Shown: positions 20,320-28,356 of the stretch, piece by piece
Numbering within the stretch: the stretch's first letter is position 1
Layout: each line of letters starts with the position of its first letter
NCBI GenBank assembly: GCA_028289815.1
Contig: JAPYNQ010000078.1
Span: 1 to 49,470, forward strand
Reading direction: 5' to 3'
Source of the DNA: Gammaproteobacteria bacterium
Lineage (GTDB): Bacteria > Pseudomonadota > Gammaproteobacteria > JAJDYQ01
Length of the DNA: 49,470 bases
Made by a program: the position numbers and the translations under genes
Notes under the pieces: model-generated
What the model was told of the DNA's origin: nothing
Databases searched by the model: none
What the model saw: only the letters and a program-made list of their open reading frames with translations

Positions 20320-21752
20320 TTATTTTCTAAAGGGATCAAGAAACTTGGCATCCTCTGAAATATACAGATTTTCATCATCGATGGCCTGCATCCTGAAATC
20401 AACTGATACACTTGCAGACGGTAATAAATAAGGATCTGCCCTGAGCCTGACGGCAGTAGCCATCGCCTCGCTGCCGGCGACCGGAAAAATTTTCCTGTCG
20501 GAGGCTAGGCTGATTCCCTCAATACTGGTAACGGTGAGCCTGAATCCGTGATCGCGTTGACTTTTATTGATCAGTTTCAATGTATAAATGTTTTCAATCA
20601 TGCCGTCATAAGTTTCGGAATATAGCTTGTTACGGTCATGGATAACACCAAGCTCGAGTGGAACACGAGTAATAATGGAATACAGTAATCCACTGATCAA
20701 TAACAACAGGATACAGCTATAGATAAGAACTCTGGGACGTAAAACCCGCTGCTCGCCACCGTTCAGAATATTATGAGTGGTGTGCACGAGGCCCTTTTCA
20801 TAGCCCATTTTCTCCATCACATCGTCACAGGCATCAATACAGGTCGCGCAGCCGATGCACTGATACTGCAGGCCATCACGTATATCAAGCCGGGAGGGCA
20901 AGCCTGCACACAAATATGGCAATCAATACAAGAACCCAACTCTTTCTGATGGTAGTCGTCACTGCGTTTGTGCGCCCCTCTGGGCTCACCGCGCTTCTCG
21001 TCATAGGAAACGTTCATAGTGTTTTTATCGAGCATAGCGGACTGAAAGCGGGCATAAGGGCACATATAGATACAGACTTGTTCCCACATAAAGCCTGTAT
21101 TGCCCCAAGTAGCAAAGCCATAAAACAAAATCCAGAAAATTTCCCATGGTCCCGCATGAAAAGACAGAATGCTGTCCCAGAGTTCTCTTATCGGAGTGAA
21201 ATAGCCGACAAACGTAAAACCGATCCACAGGCTGAACAAAACCTAGGCCAGATGCTTAAAACCTTTGGTACGCAGCTTGTAAGTATTCCATGGCATTTAG
21301 TCGAGTTTCATTTGTCGGGAGTGGTCACCCTCAATTTTACGCTCCAACCACATAAAGGTTTCAGTCCATACAGTTTGCGGACAGGCATAGCCACACCAGA
21401 GTCGCCTGGCGATTGCCGTGAAGAAAAATAAAGGCAACGCTGCAACGATCAACATCACCGCTAGATAAAAGAAATTCTGTGGCCAGAATGTCCAGAACAG
21501 GATATGAAACTTACGTTCAGGCAAGTCGAACAACAAAATCTGCCGTCCATCCCAGTTAATCCAGGCCACAATATAATAGCCACCCAGCAATACAGCGATT
21601 GCCAGCAACCTCAATCTTGCAAATAGACCATGCACCTCGCGCGGATAGATTTTCTGGTGCTTGGAGTACAGAGAAGCCTCGACTGCCTCATCAGATATTG
21701 ACTGGTTCTTGCCGGGTACGTAATCAATCCCCGGCCTGCCTGCTGACATCAT
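20320..21752 (-). pseudogene. ccoG: ccoG (fixG-like) cytochrome oxidase accessory ferredoxin, broken
   Basis: Nearly the whole gene is recognisable in three pieces: the N-terminal membrane part (21752-21297, with W-C-G-Y-A-C-P-Q-T-V-W), the middle (21239-20817, with C-P-Y-A-R-F-Q-S-A-M and C-I-D-C-H-I-C-V-Q-A-C) and the C-terminal part (20922-20320, with C-I-G-C-A-T-C-I-D-A-C). The first two share a frame but are cut by TAA at 21297-21299 and by TAG at 21243-21245, where a Trp is expected. A one-base deletion near 20900 shifts the frame inside the ferredoxin region. CcoG handles copper for cbb3 oxidase; this copy cannot work. Confidence 0.9.
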
Positions 21753-21939
21753 GATAGAGCTTCATGAAATAAGAAGTCATGATACAAGAACTGCCGGTGA
21801 GTACCCAGAATGCAAAAAAGCCAATGGAATAAACAGTGATATTGTTCACCGGCCCATGATCGACAGCCTGCATCAGAATGTCAGGTTCAAAAAAAGTAAA
21901 AAACAGACTATTGGCGGTGCCGGCAGTGATAAATGATGA
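21724..21939 (-). pseudogene. remnant of a small membrane protein between ccoP and ccoG
   Basis: An open stretch of about 70 codons without a clear start, preceded by an in-frame TGA at 21940-21942, reads F-F-T-F-F-E-P-D-I-L-M-Q-A-V-D-H-G-P followed by a hydrophobic helix (Y-S-I-G-F-F-A-F-W-V-L-T). Proteins with a T-F-F-E-P lead are found at this place in other cbb3 clusters as far as I recall; their role is unknown. The piece overlaps the ccoG start and is probably dead with the rest of the operon. Confidence 0.45.
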
Positions 21940-22085
21940 TCAGAGTATAGAAGTTATCCGCTGCATAACAGGGATAACCAACTTACCTTTTCCATCGCTT
22001 ACTATGATGGTTTGATGTTTTTTTATAGCGTGATTCCGATAATGGCTTGAACAAGCCCTGAAAATTTTACTGAGGTAGCCGGATG

Positions 22086-22913
22086 TCATAACCAACAGCT
22101 TGCGAAGCCAACGTCAATCCGTAAGAAACCATACAGCCAGATATTATCTGTCAGGCTGGGTGCGCCCAGAGCGGCCAGACCCTGTCCGTCGGGCAAATGG
22201 CAGCCAGCGCAAAAAGCCATATATTTTGCCCGGCCGGCCTGTGCCGTGGCCTCATCAATATCCTCGCGTTCGCTCAGGCCAAGAACATACTGAGTGACCT
22301 CATTAACACCCTGCTCACCGCCCGGAATACCCTCCCAAGCCGGCATTATGCCGTTACGACCATCCATAATAGACGCCTTGATTTGTTGAGCCGGGCTTCC
22401 ACCATAAAGTCAGTCATTATCGCGAAGATTCGGAAAGCCTGTTATGCCGCCTGCATCAGAACCATGACAGCCTGTACAGTAAGTCAAATACAGATGCTTA
22501 CCGATTTTCAAAGCCTCTTCATTTGAACCAAGTGCCTCATCAATACTCAGTTCGGCATACCTAGCATACAGCGAGCTATACTTATCTTTTGCTTGCTGTT
22601 CTTCGGTCTCCAGCTGCTTAATGGAAGTCCAGCCAAGGACACCGGCAAAACTACCCAGACCGGGATAGAGAATCAGATAACCCAGGCCGAAAGCACACGT
22701 AATATAAAACATATTCTTCCATCAGCCCGGCAGCGGATTATTCAGCTCCATGAGATCCTCATCCCAGACATGCCCCATAGTTTCGGCTCTCTCACCTTTT
22801 TTAGGTGTATTACCGGTGGTCATCCACATAATCAACCAGACGCAGGCCAATATGCCGGTAATTGAAGCGATGCCGATAAGCCAATTCCAAAAGGGGTTGC
22901 TGAAATCACTCAT
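22086..22913 (-). pseudogene. ccoP: ccoP, di-haem cytochrome c subunit of cbb3 oxidase, broken
   Basis: From ATG 22913 the frame gives the membrane anchor (MSDFSNPFWNWLIG), then stops at TGA 22722-22724 where the next residue should be Trp (L-P-G-stop-W-K-N). The second piece holds the first haem site C-T-G-C-H and again stops at TGA 22410-22412 at an expected Trp (R-D-N-D-stop-L-Y-G-G). The third piece has the second haem site C-A-G-C-H and ends in unrelated sequence after I-W-L-Y-G. Two nonsense mutations plus a damaged C-terminus make it a pseudogene. Confidence 0.92.
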
Positions 22914-23091
22914 GATCCTTGGTCTCACCGGATGATGTTGCTGCATCAGGTCGGGTGTCCTGTTCCAGCGGAATCTGAGCAGCATCATCAAATAGTTTTT
23001 TCTGCTTGTCGCTCGAAATCCAGACAATCAGATCGACAAAGGCGATCATCATAAAGATGGCCCATACTGTATGAAATATAACCGGACCCAT
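22906..23091 (-). CDS. ccoQ: CcoQ-like small cbb3 oxidase subunit, open frame intact
   Basis: A 61-residue protein with one transmembrane helix (V-I-F-H-T-V-W-A-I-F-M-M-I-A-F) followed by a short polar tail, the layout of CcoQ/FixQ. Its TGA overlaps the ccoP start. In working operons CcoQ stabilises the CcoNOP complex. Here it survives uninterrupted between ruined ccoN and ccoP, most likely because it is too short to have been hit yet. Expression is doubtful. Confidence 0.6.
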   Translation of the reverse strand: MGPVIFHTVWAIFMMIAFVDLIVWISSDKQKKLFDDAAQIPLEQDTRPDAATSSGETKDHE

Positions 23092-23112
23092 AAGATTTTA
23101 CTTCACAAACAG

Positions 23113-23690
23113 CTAACGATGACACTGCCAGACAGTTCTGGCGACGTAGAAGGGATACATGGCCTGCAAAGACTCGACAAAGCTGTAGATCAAAGTACCG
23201 TCCTCATTTGCTGTACGCTACATCAGTCCCTGCGTAATCTCGGCAACCCACATGGAAGCGATATACGCAACGATGCCGACCGGTGGCGGCCCAGAAGTGA
23301 GCCTCAACCAGTTTTGGGCTGTACAGCTCATGGTTATAAAGCCTGGGGATCAGATAATACAACATGTCGAAAGTAATCAGGCCATTCCACCCCAGAGCCC
23401 CGGCATGCACATGGCCAATCGTCCAGTCTGTGTAATGAGACAGAGAATTGACCGTCTTGATGGACATCATCGGTCCCTCAAAGGTTGCCATGCCATAAAA
23501 AGACACAGAAACTACCAGAAAACGTAGCACGGGGTCGGTACGCAGTTTTTCCCATGCATCCGAAAGCGTCATAATGCCGTTAATCATGCCGCCCCAGGAA
23601 GGTGCCAGCTGCAACGGAGAAAATACCAGTGCCCAGAAATGAACAATGGACAGACGATAAGAATAAAATCGGGCGCTCGGCTTGCTTATC
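23113..23690 (-). pseudogene. ccoN: ccoN fragment, catalytic subunit of cbb3 oxidase, truncated and broken
   Basis: Only the C-terminal third is left. It has [13 protein letters not shown] and [11 protein letters not shown] near 23370-23440, typical of CcoN, preceded by [11 protein letters not shown] near 23650. A deletion seems to join these two parts directly. A one-base insertion near 23280 and TAG at 23218-23220 in place of Trp (G-L-M-stop-R-T) follow. The normal C-terminus and the whole of ccoO are missing; ccoQ starts about 20 bp further on. The N-terminal two thirds, with several haem and copper ligands, are gone. Confidence 0.88.
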
Positions 23691-23753
23691 GTTTTCCACC
23701 AGCTTTCATTCTTGGCGGCATCCCAGGTTTATCGATAATTTATTCTGCATGGG

Positions 23754-24335
23754 CTATAACTCGGGCAAATGACCGAGGCACTCCCGGCGAAATGCTTCGG
23801 CAGATTGGGCATCCGGAATCGCATTGGCGATTTGATTAATGAGCTCCGGGATGGAATCGGACACCTTGAGCGCATCTTCAATCAGGATTTCCGTTGCGGG
23901 TCCGGCGTATTTCTGTAAGATGCCGGTAATAACATTTCGGATACTCGAGAAATGCTGGCTGTTCAAACTGCTCTGCGCCTCAGACAGCAGCATCTCGCTT
24001 GAGGCGGGATTGAAATCAAGCGAGGATACATCTGGTTCCTCAGGCAATAACAGCATGGATAAAAACGCATCGACCGCAATGATTTGTATGCGTTTGCTGA
24101 CAGAATCCGTTTGTGTAAAACTGAATTTAACCTTTTTTGAGTTGTTCAGAACATCAATCGCATCACCTATATCTGTCGAACGTGCTTTAATCGAAGTGAT
24201 TTTGCCATCAACAAACCCTAATAAGACCGAGCGGTTAATATCGGCTGAAAGGATCGTCAGATAGCCGCTCTGAGCGGCAGCGGCTATCTGACGGATAAAG
24301 TCAAATAGTGCAGGTTTTTCCTGATATTCAGGCAT
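23754..24335 (-). CDS. DUF4388 (PATAN-like) protein
   Basis: A 193-residue soluble protein. The N-terminal 80 residues (S-G-Y-L-T-I-L, V-L-L-G-F-V-D-G-K-I-T-S-I-K) have the DUF4388/PATAN pattern found in signalling proteins that act with gliding-motility-type GTPases, roadblock proteins or response regulators. The C-terminal 80 residues (Y-A-G-P-A-T-E-I-L-I-E-D-A-L, then a helical end) match a domain often fused to it. The gene starts 6 bp after the Cache-HAMP receptor stop, so they form a pair. Function is unknown; sensing or relay for the receptor is the natural guess. Confidence 0.65.
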   Translation of the reverse strand: MPEYQEKPALFDFIRQIAAAAQSGYLTILSADINRSVLLGFVDGKITSIKARSTDIGDAIDVLNNSKKVKFSFTQTDSVSKRIQIIAVDAFLSMLLLPEEPDVSSLDFNPASSEMLLSEAQSSLNSQHFSSIRNVITGILQKYAGPATEILIEDALKVSDSIPELINQIANAIPDAQSAEAFRRECLGHLPEL

Positions 24336-24341
24336 TACTAT

Positions 24342-25694
24342 TTACCCTGCATTCTTGCTTGCACGCCGGGCGCGCTCAATCATAATGGAAACCGCTAATC
24401 GCATGCGGTTAAAGGACTCTGCCAAATCCTCAATTTCATCATTGGAATTAAACCTGATGTCTCTGTCAGTTTTTCCCATGCTGACCTCGTCAGCAGCCTC
24501 TCGCAAGCGAGTTATCGGGTGTACAATGATGCTGGCCGTGCCCCACGAGAGAGCCACAGAGAGACATAACACGAGAACGACAACGCCAATCATAAGCTGC
24601 AGGTTGCGTTTTTTGATATTATTGATGTCCGTTTTAATTTTCCGAATGTCCTCAACCGAGCGTAAGGCTACCGTATTGGGTTGTCGGACAATGACGGTCC
24701 AGTCGAAACCCTGAAAACGATTGGCTACTGCGGCATAGAAGTCGGCGCCGCCAGAGCGGGCAAAGCCCACAACATCGTTGTCTGCCAATACAAAGCCGTT
24801 GGTCGAACCGAATATGACGTTGTATTCCGGATCAGATAATTGCCGGATATTGACATTCTCATTCATAATGACATTGGACGAGTGCCTTTTCAGGGTATCG
24901 GCAAGCAGTAACCCGGTACTACTAACGATCTGCACAGACCCACCCTCAATGGACCCCACCTGTTTGTCGGCGACTTCCTGTATCAGCGATACGCTCAAAA
25001 CAGCTTTAAGCACACCAAGGCTTTTACCTGTGACCGGATCATCAATACGAACCGAAATATCTACTGACCAGATGCCGGCTGACTGGTCATACTCCACACT
25101 GCCTACCGAAATTCCGTTTTCCCATGCAGACTTCCACCAGTTTTCATCACGCTGGACGAAATCGGAAGTTGGATTCGTCAATGCGACATTAAATCCGAAC
25201 TCGTCGGTAAAAAATATCTCACCGAAGTGCTCGGACTGCTCTATTTGCCGATTAATATAGGAAGTTGCCTGCGGAAAACTGTTATGGCTTTTTATCTGTC
25301 TAGGAAACTGGCTCTCTACTTCATTAATGGGAAGTTCATGATAGCCGAGGGCGATATGTTCTTCGGCAGCAGAACGGGCGGCACTGATCACCACTTCGGT
25401 GCTCGCCCACTGTTTGGCATCCCGAATACGCTCAAGGATAAAGTTATCGAGCAGCTCGATAGTGCGTTTGGCTGCGGCCTGCATGCTTGAACCAATGACG
25501 GTTTCAAGCAATCGGTTTTCGCCGGACTGTAAGTGTTCTGATGTGCTCTCCGTGAGTGATTGCAGCCCGAACCAAGAACTTAACCCTAATAAAATGATCG
25601 GGATTACACCAATCAAGATAGAGCGATTGGTTATTTTTCCTCTCAAACTGTTGAAGTAGGAGCGGGTTTTGGGTTGTTCAGTCGGATTAACCAT
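24342..25694 (-). CDS. Cache-HAMP membrane receptor without output domain
   Basis: A 450-residue protein: N-terminal transmembrane helix (about 22-42), an extracytoplasmic double-Cache-like domain of some 290 residues (with D-E-F-G-F-N-V-A-L-T and W-W-K-S-A-W), a second helix (about 355-375) and a HAMP domain (P-I-T-R-L-R-E-A-A-D-E-V, then N-D-E-I-E-D-L-A-E-S-F-N-R-M). It ends 15 residues after HAMP, with no kinase, cyclase or chemotaxis signalling region. ATG 25694 has an AGGAG at the right distance. It must signal through a partner, and the DUF4388 protein 6 bp downstream is the obvious candidate. Confidence 0.8.
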   Translation of the reverse strand: MVNPTEQPKTRSYFNSLRGKITNRSILIGVIPIILLGLSSWFGLQSLTESTSEHLQSGENRLLETVIGSSMQAAAKRTIELLDNFILERIRDAKQWASTEVVISAARSAAEEHIALGYHELPINEVESQFPRQIKSHNSFPQATSYINRQIEQSEHFGEIFFTDEFGFNVALTNPTSDFVQRDENWWKSAWENGISVGSVEYDQSAGIWSVDISVRIDDPVTGKSLGVLKAVLSVSLIQEVADKQVGSIEGGSVQIVSSTGLLLADTLKRHSSNVIMNENVNIRQLSDPEYNVIFGSTNGFVLADNDVVGFARSGGADFYAAVANRFQGFDWTVIVRQPNTVALRSVEDIRKIKTDINNIKKRNLQLMIGVVVLVLCLSVALSWGTASIIVHPITRLREAADEVSMGKTDRDIRFNSNDEIEDLAESFNRMRLAVSIMIERARRASKNAG

Positions 25695-25712
25695 GAATAT
25701 TATTCTCCTCAA

Positions 25713-26034
25713 ATAAAGTTCTCTAACATTATATTTTGATTATGTTACACTTATCTTACTCCCTAGCCCCTCGCATGGCCAGCATCCCTTTGCTCTGATT
25801 ATTGATGGGCAGGGTGCGGGTTGGACAGAACCGGAATATCTTCATTTTATCCATGAACTCAGCGTTGCTGACTTGTTCGGGTTTAACCGCACTAGGGTTT
25901 TGGCATAGTCAGCCATGCGCTGACGCTGCCGATTATGAAATTTCTGTGGCAGGTGAGTGGTCAGTTCCGGTGCTTTGCGCGACAGATTGCGCACGACATT
26001 CGTTACTTTGAGTGATTCGTAAATCGTAGTATTA
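25713..26034. other. intergenic region without a recognised gene
   Basis: About 320 bp between the Cache-HAMP gene and a small membrane-protein ORF. Short overlapping open frames exist on both strands (for example 25842-26057 on the minus strand, 71 codons, basic). None has a ribosome site or a family pattern I recognise. It may contain the remains of a lost gene. Confidence 0.5.
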
Positions 26035-26208
26035 TGAATAATTTCCGCAAATGGCAAAAAGCGGCGGGTATAACCGTCATCCTGTTTGGTTTGTGGACAG
26101 TCGGTTTCAGTATCTTGGGGCGGATTAATGTTGGACTCGGATGCGCGTTACCTGCCTGAGATCGACTTTTGGATAGATCTGTCGGTGATTACTTTGGATT
26201 CGGTATAA
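26035..26208 (+). CDS. small single-pass membrane protein (57 residues)
   Basis: ATG 26035 to TAA 26206-26208 gives a basic N-terminus (M-N-N-F-R-K-W-Q-K), one hydrophobic helix (A-A-G-I-T-V-I-L-F-G-L-W-T) and an acidic tail with D-S-D-A-R-Y-L-P-E-I-D. Positive-inside charge and a clean helix argue for a real gene, but there is no strong ribosome site and I know no family. It lies 26 bp before the hydroxylase gene in the same direction. Confidence 0.45.
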
Positions 26209-26234
26209 CACAATACCGCATGGAGGTGTGGTTA

Positions 26235-27068
26235 ATGAGCTGGAATGACTGGATACTGGCGAATGAAATGGCTATCCGCTTGGGCTTTTTTCTGGGTGTA
26301 TTCACTCTGATAGCTTTATGGGAGATAGTATCACCCAGACGAAAACTAACTCTCTCCAAAGGGAATCGCTGGGTAAGTAATATTAGTCTGGCGGTCCTCA
26401 ATACCATTATCCTGCGTTTACTGTTCCCGGCTGCTGCCGTCGGAGTTGCCATTATCACCCAGCAACGGGGCTGGGGCCTGTTCAATAACGCCTTTCACGG
26501 CATTGAATTGCCGGGTACCATTGCCGTCATACTCGCCGTGGTCATTATGGACCTTGCGATCTATCTGCAACATGTCATGTTTCATGCCATACCGCTGTTA
26601 TGGCGGTTGCACAGGGTGCATCATGCCGACATGGATTATGATCTGACTACCGGTGCCCGCTTTCACACCCTTGAGGTCATTCTCTCAATGCTCATCAAGT
26701 TTGCCGTTATCATTCTGCTGGGACCGGCACCTATTGCTGTTATGATTTTTGAAGTTCTGCTCAGTGCCACATCCGCATTTAATCATGGCAATGTTTACAT
26801 CCCGGAAAAAATTGATCGTATATTGAGACTATGTATTGTTACACCCGACATGCACAGGGTGCACCATTCGGTATATACGCCGCAGACAAACGCCAATTTC
26901 GGATTCAATTTACCTTGGTGGGATCGTTTATTCGGTACTTACGTCGCCCAGCCAATGCACGGACACATCGCCATGCAGATCGGCCTGCAAACGCACCGCA
27001 ATCCCGCACAGGTCGCAACCCTTAAGGGTATGCTCGGAATGCCGTTCATACGCGAGTCTGGTGGGTAA
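26235..27068 (+). CDS. fatty acid hydroxylase / sterol desaturase superfamily protein
   Basis: A 277-residue integral membrane di-iron protein. The His boxes are present: H-V-M-F-H near residue 115, H-R-V-H-H near 127 and M-H-R-V-H-H near 205, with F-N-H-G-N and N-F-G-F-N-L-P-W-W-D-R-L-F-G-T-Y near the end. Such enzymes hydroxylate or desaturate lipids with O2; the substrate is unknown. ATG 26235 was chosen because GGAGG lies 8 bp upstream; longer in-frame starts (26169, 26220) lack this. It stands right at the left edge of the defence transposon and is not interrupted by it. Confidence 0.88.
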   Translation: MSWNDWILANEMAIRLGFFLGVFTLIALWEIVSPRRKLTLSKGNRWVSNISLAVLNTIILRLLFPAAAVGVAIITQQRGWGLFNNAFHGIELPGTIAVILAVVIMDLAIYLQHVMFHAIPLLWRLHRVHHADMDYDLTTGARFHTLEVILSMLIKFAVIILLGPAPIAVMIFEVLLSATSAFNHGNVYIPEKIDRILRLCIVTPDMHRVHHSVYTPQTNANFGFNLPWWDRLFGTYVAQPMHGHIAMQIGLQTHRNPAQVATLKGMLGMPFIRESGG

Positions 27069-27104
27069 TAAGTTGAGAATCGCCATTAAATCAGTGGTAT
27101 AAAG

Positions 27105-27112
27105 ATATTTTT
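27105..27112. repeat. target-site duplication, left copy (ATATTTTT)
   Basis: The 8 bp directly before the left terminal repeat are identical to the 8 bp directly after the right one (32296-32303). Eight bp is the target length reported for IS1595-family elements. Confidence 0.9.
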
Positions 27113-27127
27113 GGGAATTACATACTT
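27113..27127 (+). repeat. left terminal inverted repeat of the 5.2-kb transposon
   Basis: GGGAATTACATACTT, followed by AATACCG. The inverted right end of the element continues the same way (GGGAATTATATACTT then GATACCG), so similarity extends to about 22 bp. Confidence 0.85.
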
Positions 27128-27325
27128 AATACCGAAGATGTTTGACAAACTACATATAGCTGCTAAAATGATGTTGATCTCTACACACATAGGAGATTTA
27201 AGTAGAAAATCCAGTCATTATGGCTGGTCGGCCCTCGGGAATAGGGCTGCTAGACGTGGAGGTAACGAGGTTATTCGGCCTGTGAATCGTCAAATTGATA
27301 TTTGGGTAGCAAGTATATAATTCCC
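27113..27325. repeat. 213-bp MITE-like segment bounded by IS1595 repeats
   Basis: A second inward-facing copy of the repeat, AAGTATATAATTCCC at 27311-27325, makes the leftmost 213 bp look like a small non-autonomous IS1595 element. It has no target duplication of its own: ATATTTTT on the left and TAATACAG on the right. The 69-codon open frame inside begins like the upstream region of the intact-length transposase copy (MGITYLIP versus MGIIYLIP) and is not a gene. Confidence 0.7.
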
Positions 27326-27342
27326 TAATACAGAGTAGAGTA

Positions 27343-27843
27343 ATGACTACAGAAATCAAAAGGGAAAAGCTGGGAGCGCATCTGAATAAATTCAGTTTAA
27401 CTAAGATCCGCCTGAATTTAAAATTTGTCGAAGCTGAAATTTCTTTCACGCAAGCGGATCAAGATGCTGCTTGGGAATTACATGTTGAGATGCTGACAAG
27501 AATCGTCACTCAGCCTCTACCATCTAATTCAGGAGATGAAAAGACGGCCTTGGACAGCATTTTTGCACTTTTCTCTATTACTCGCGAGATTCTGCGGCGA
27601 CATGGACGTAAAACGATACAATTTAGTAAGATTGCGATACCAGTGTTGAATCAGATAGTACGACCTTTTACTGCAAAGTGGCATAAGGAGAGTCTGGCAG
27701 GAACCTTTCTAGATGCAACTAAAAGAAAAGAATTTCGCATTGAACTGGAAGATTTACAGAATGAATTACGAAACTATAATCGCTTTTTGGCGACAATTGC
27801 CGGTGTGGAAGATTTGACTGATTTAGAGCAAATAACACCTTAA
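27343..27843 (+). CDS. unknown helical protein, first gene of the TIR/Nmad2/MazG/UDG cassette
   Basis: A 166-residue soluble protein, strongly helical by pattern, with a charged start (T-E-I-K-R-E-K-L-G-A-H-L-N-K-F) and a coiled-coil-like end (R-I-E-L-E-D-L-Q-N-E-L-R-N-Y-N). I do not recognise a domain. It is the first cargo gene, 17 bp inside the inner repeat at 27325 and 36 bp before the TIR-like gene, in the same direction and with the same AT-rich composition. It could be an adaptor, an inhibitor of the TIR protein or a sensor subunit. Those roles are guesses. Confidence 0.75.
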   Translation: MTTEIKREKLGAHLNKFSLTKIRLNLKFVEAEISFTQADQDAAWELHVEMLTRIVTQPLPSNSGDEKTALDSIFALFSITREILRRHGRKTIQFSKIAIPVLNQIVRPFTAKWHKESLAGTFLDATKRKEFRIELEDLQNELRNYNRFLATIAGVEDLTDLEQITP

Positions 27844-27879
27844 AATGATTTATAATATGGTAAAAAATAGGTCTAGTAC

Positions 27880-28356
27880 ATGACTAGCGAAACAAAAAAT
27901 ATCTTCATAAGTCATATTCATGAGGACGACGGTGGCCTAAGTAAGCTCAAAAACCTGCTAGAAGATAATGGGATGACCATCCGGGACTATTCAATAAATT
28001 CCGACAATCCAAATAATGCTCATTCTGAAGACTATATCAAATCTAAGATTCTAGCACCGCGTATCCAGCAGTCAAGCACACTGGCAGTTTATATTTCCCC
28101 TGAAACCAAGGATAGTAAATACGTTAATTGGGAAATTGAGCATGCCCACAAACAAAGGAAACGAATTGTAGGTATTTGGGCACATGGAGAAAAAGGCTGT
28201 GAAGTTCCAGAAGCATTGAACAAATATGCCGATGCTGTGATTGGTTGGGAAGGTAATCGTATTATTGATGCGATTAATAGTGAAATTAATGGTTGGGAAA
28301 ATCCAGATGGAACACAACGTGACACCCGAGGCATCAAACGATATAGTTGTGGCTGA
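27880..28356 (+). CDS. TIR-like (MTH538/ThsB-type) domain protein
   Basis: A 158-residue single-domain protein. It begins with the first strand and turn of the TIR fold (N-I-F-I-S-H-I-H-E-D-D), then a helix, L-A-V-Y-I-S-P-E-T near residue 68-76, and S-K-Y-V-N-W-E-I-E-H-A with W84-E85, the position of the conserved Glu in this group, followed by R-I-V-G-I-W-A-H-G. Proteins of this class either make cyclic ADP-ribose-type signals (Thoeris ThsB) or destroy NAD+. The last 50 bp overlap the Nmad2 gene in another frame, so the two are coupled. No partner SLOG-domain ThsA is present. Confidence 0.8.
   Translation: MTSETKNIFISHIHEDDGGLSKLKNLLEDNGMTIRDYSINSDNPNNAHSEDYIKSKILAPRIQQSSTLAVYISPETKDSKYVNWEIEHAHKQRKRIVGIWAHGEKGCEVPEALNKYADAVIGWEGNRIIDAINSEINGWENPDGTQRDTRGIKRYSCG

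Noticed and set aside
20916-21431. 171-codon plus-strand frame across ccoG
   Set aside because: It is antisense to clearly recognisable CcoG sequence and has no features of its own.
21243-22724. TGA read as Trp (altered genetic code) to explain the stops in ccoP
   Set aside because: TAG also replaces Trp in ccoG and ccoN, frameshifts occur as well, and intact genes such as ileS and lspA end with TGA.
25842-26057. Basic 71-codon minus-strand frame, possibly a transposase remnant
   Set aside because: No motif, no repeats at the ends and it overlaps a more plausible small membrane-protein ORF.
27111-27320. 69-codon ORF at the left end of the transposon
   Set aside because: It starts within the terminal repeat and matches the non-coding upstream part of the IS1595 copy; it is a translation of the repeat region.
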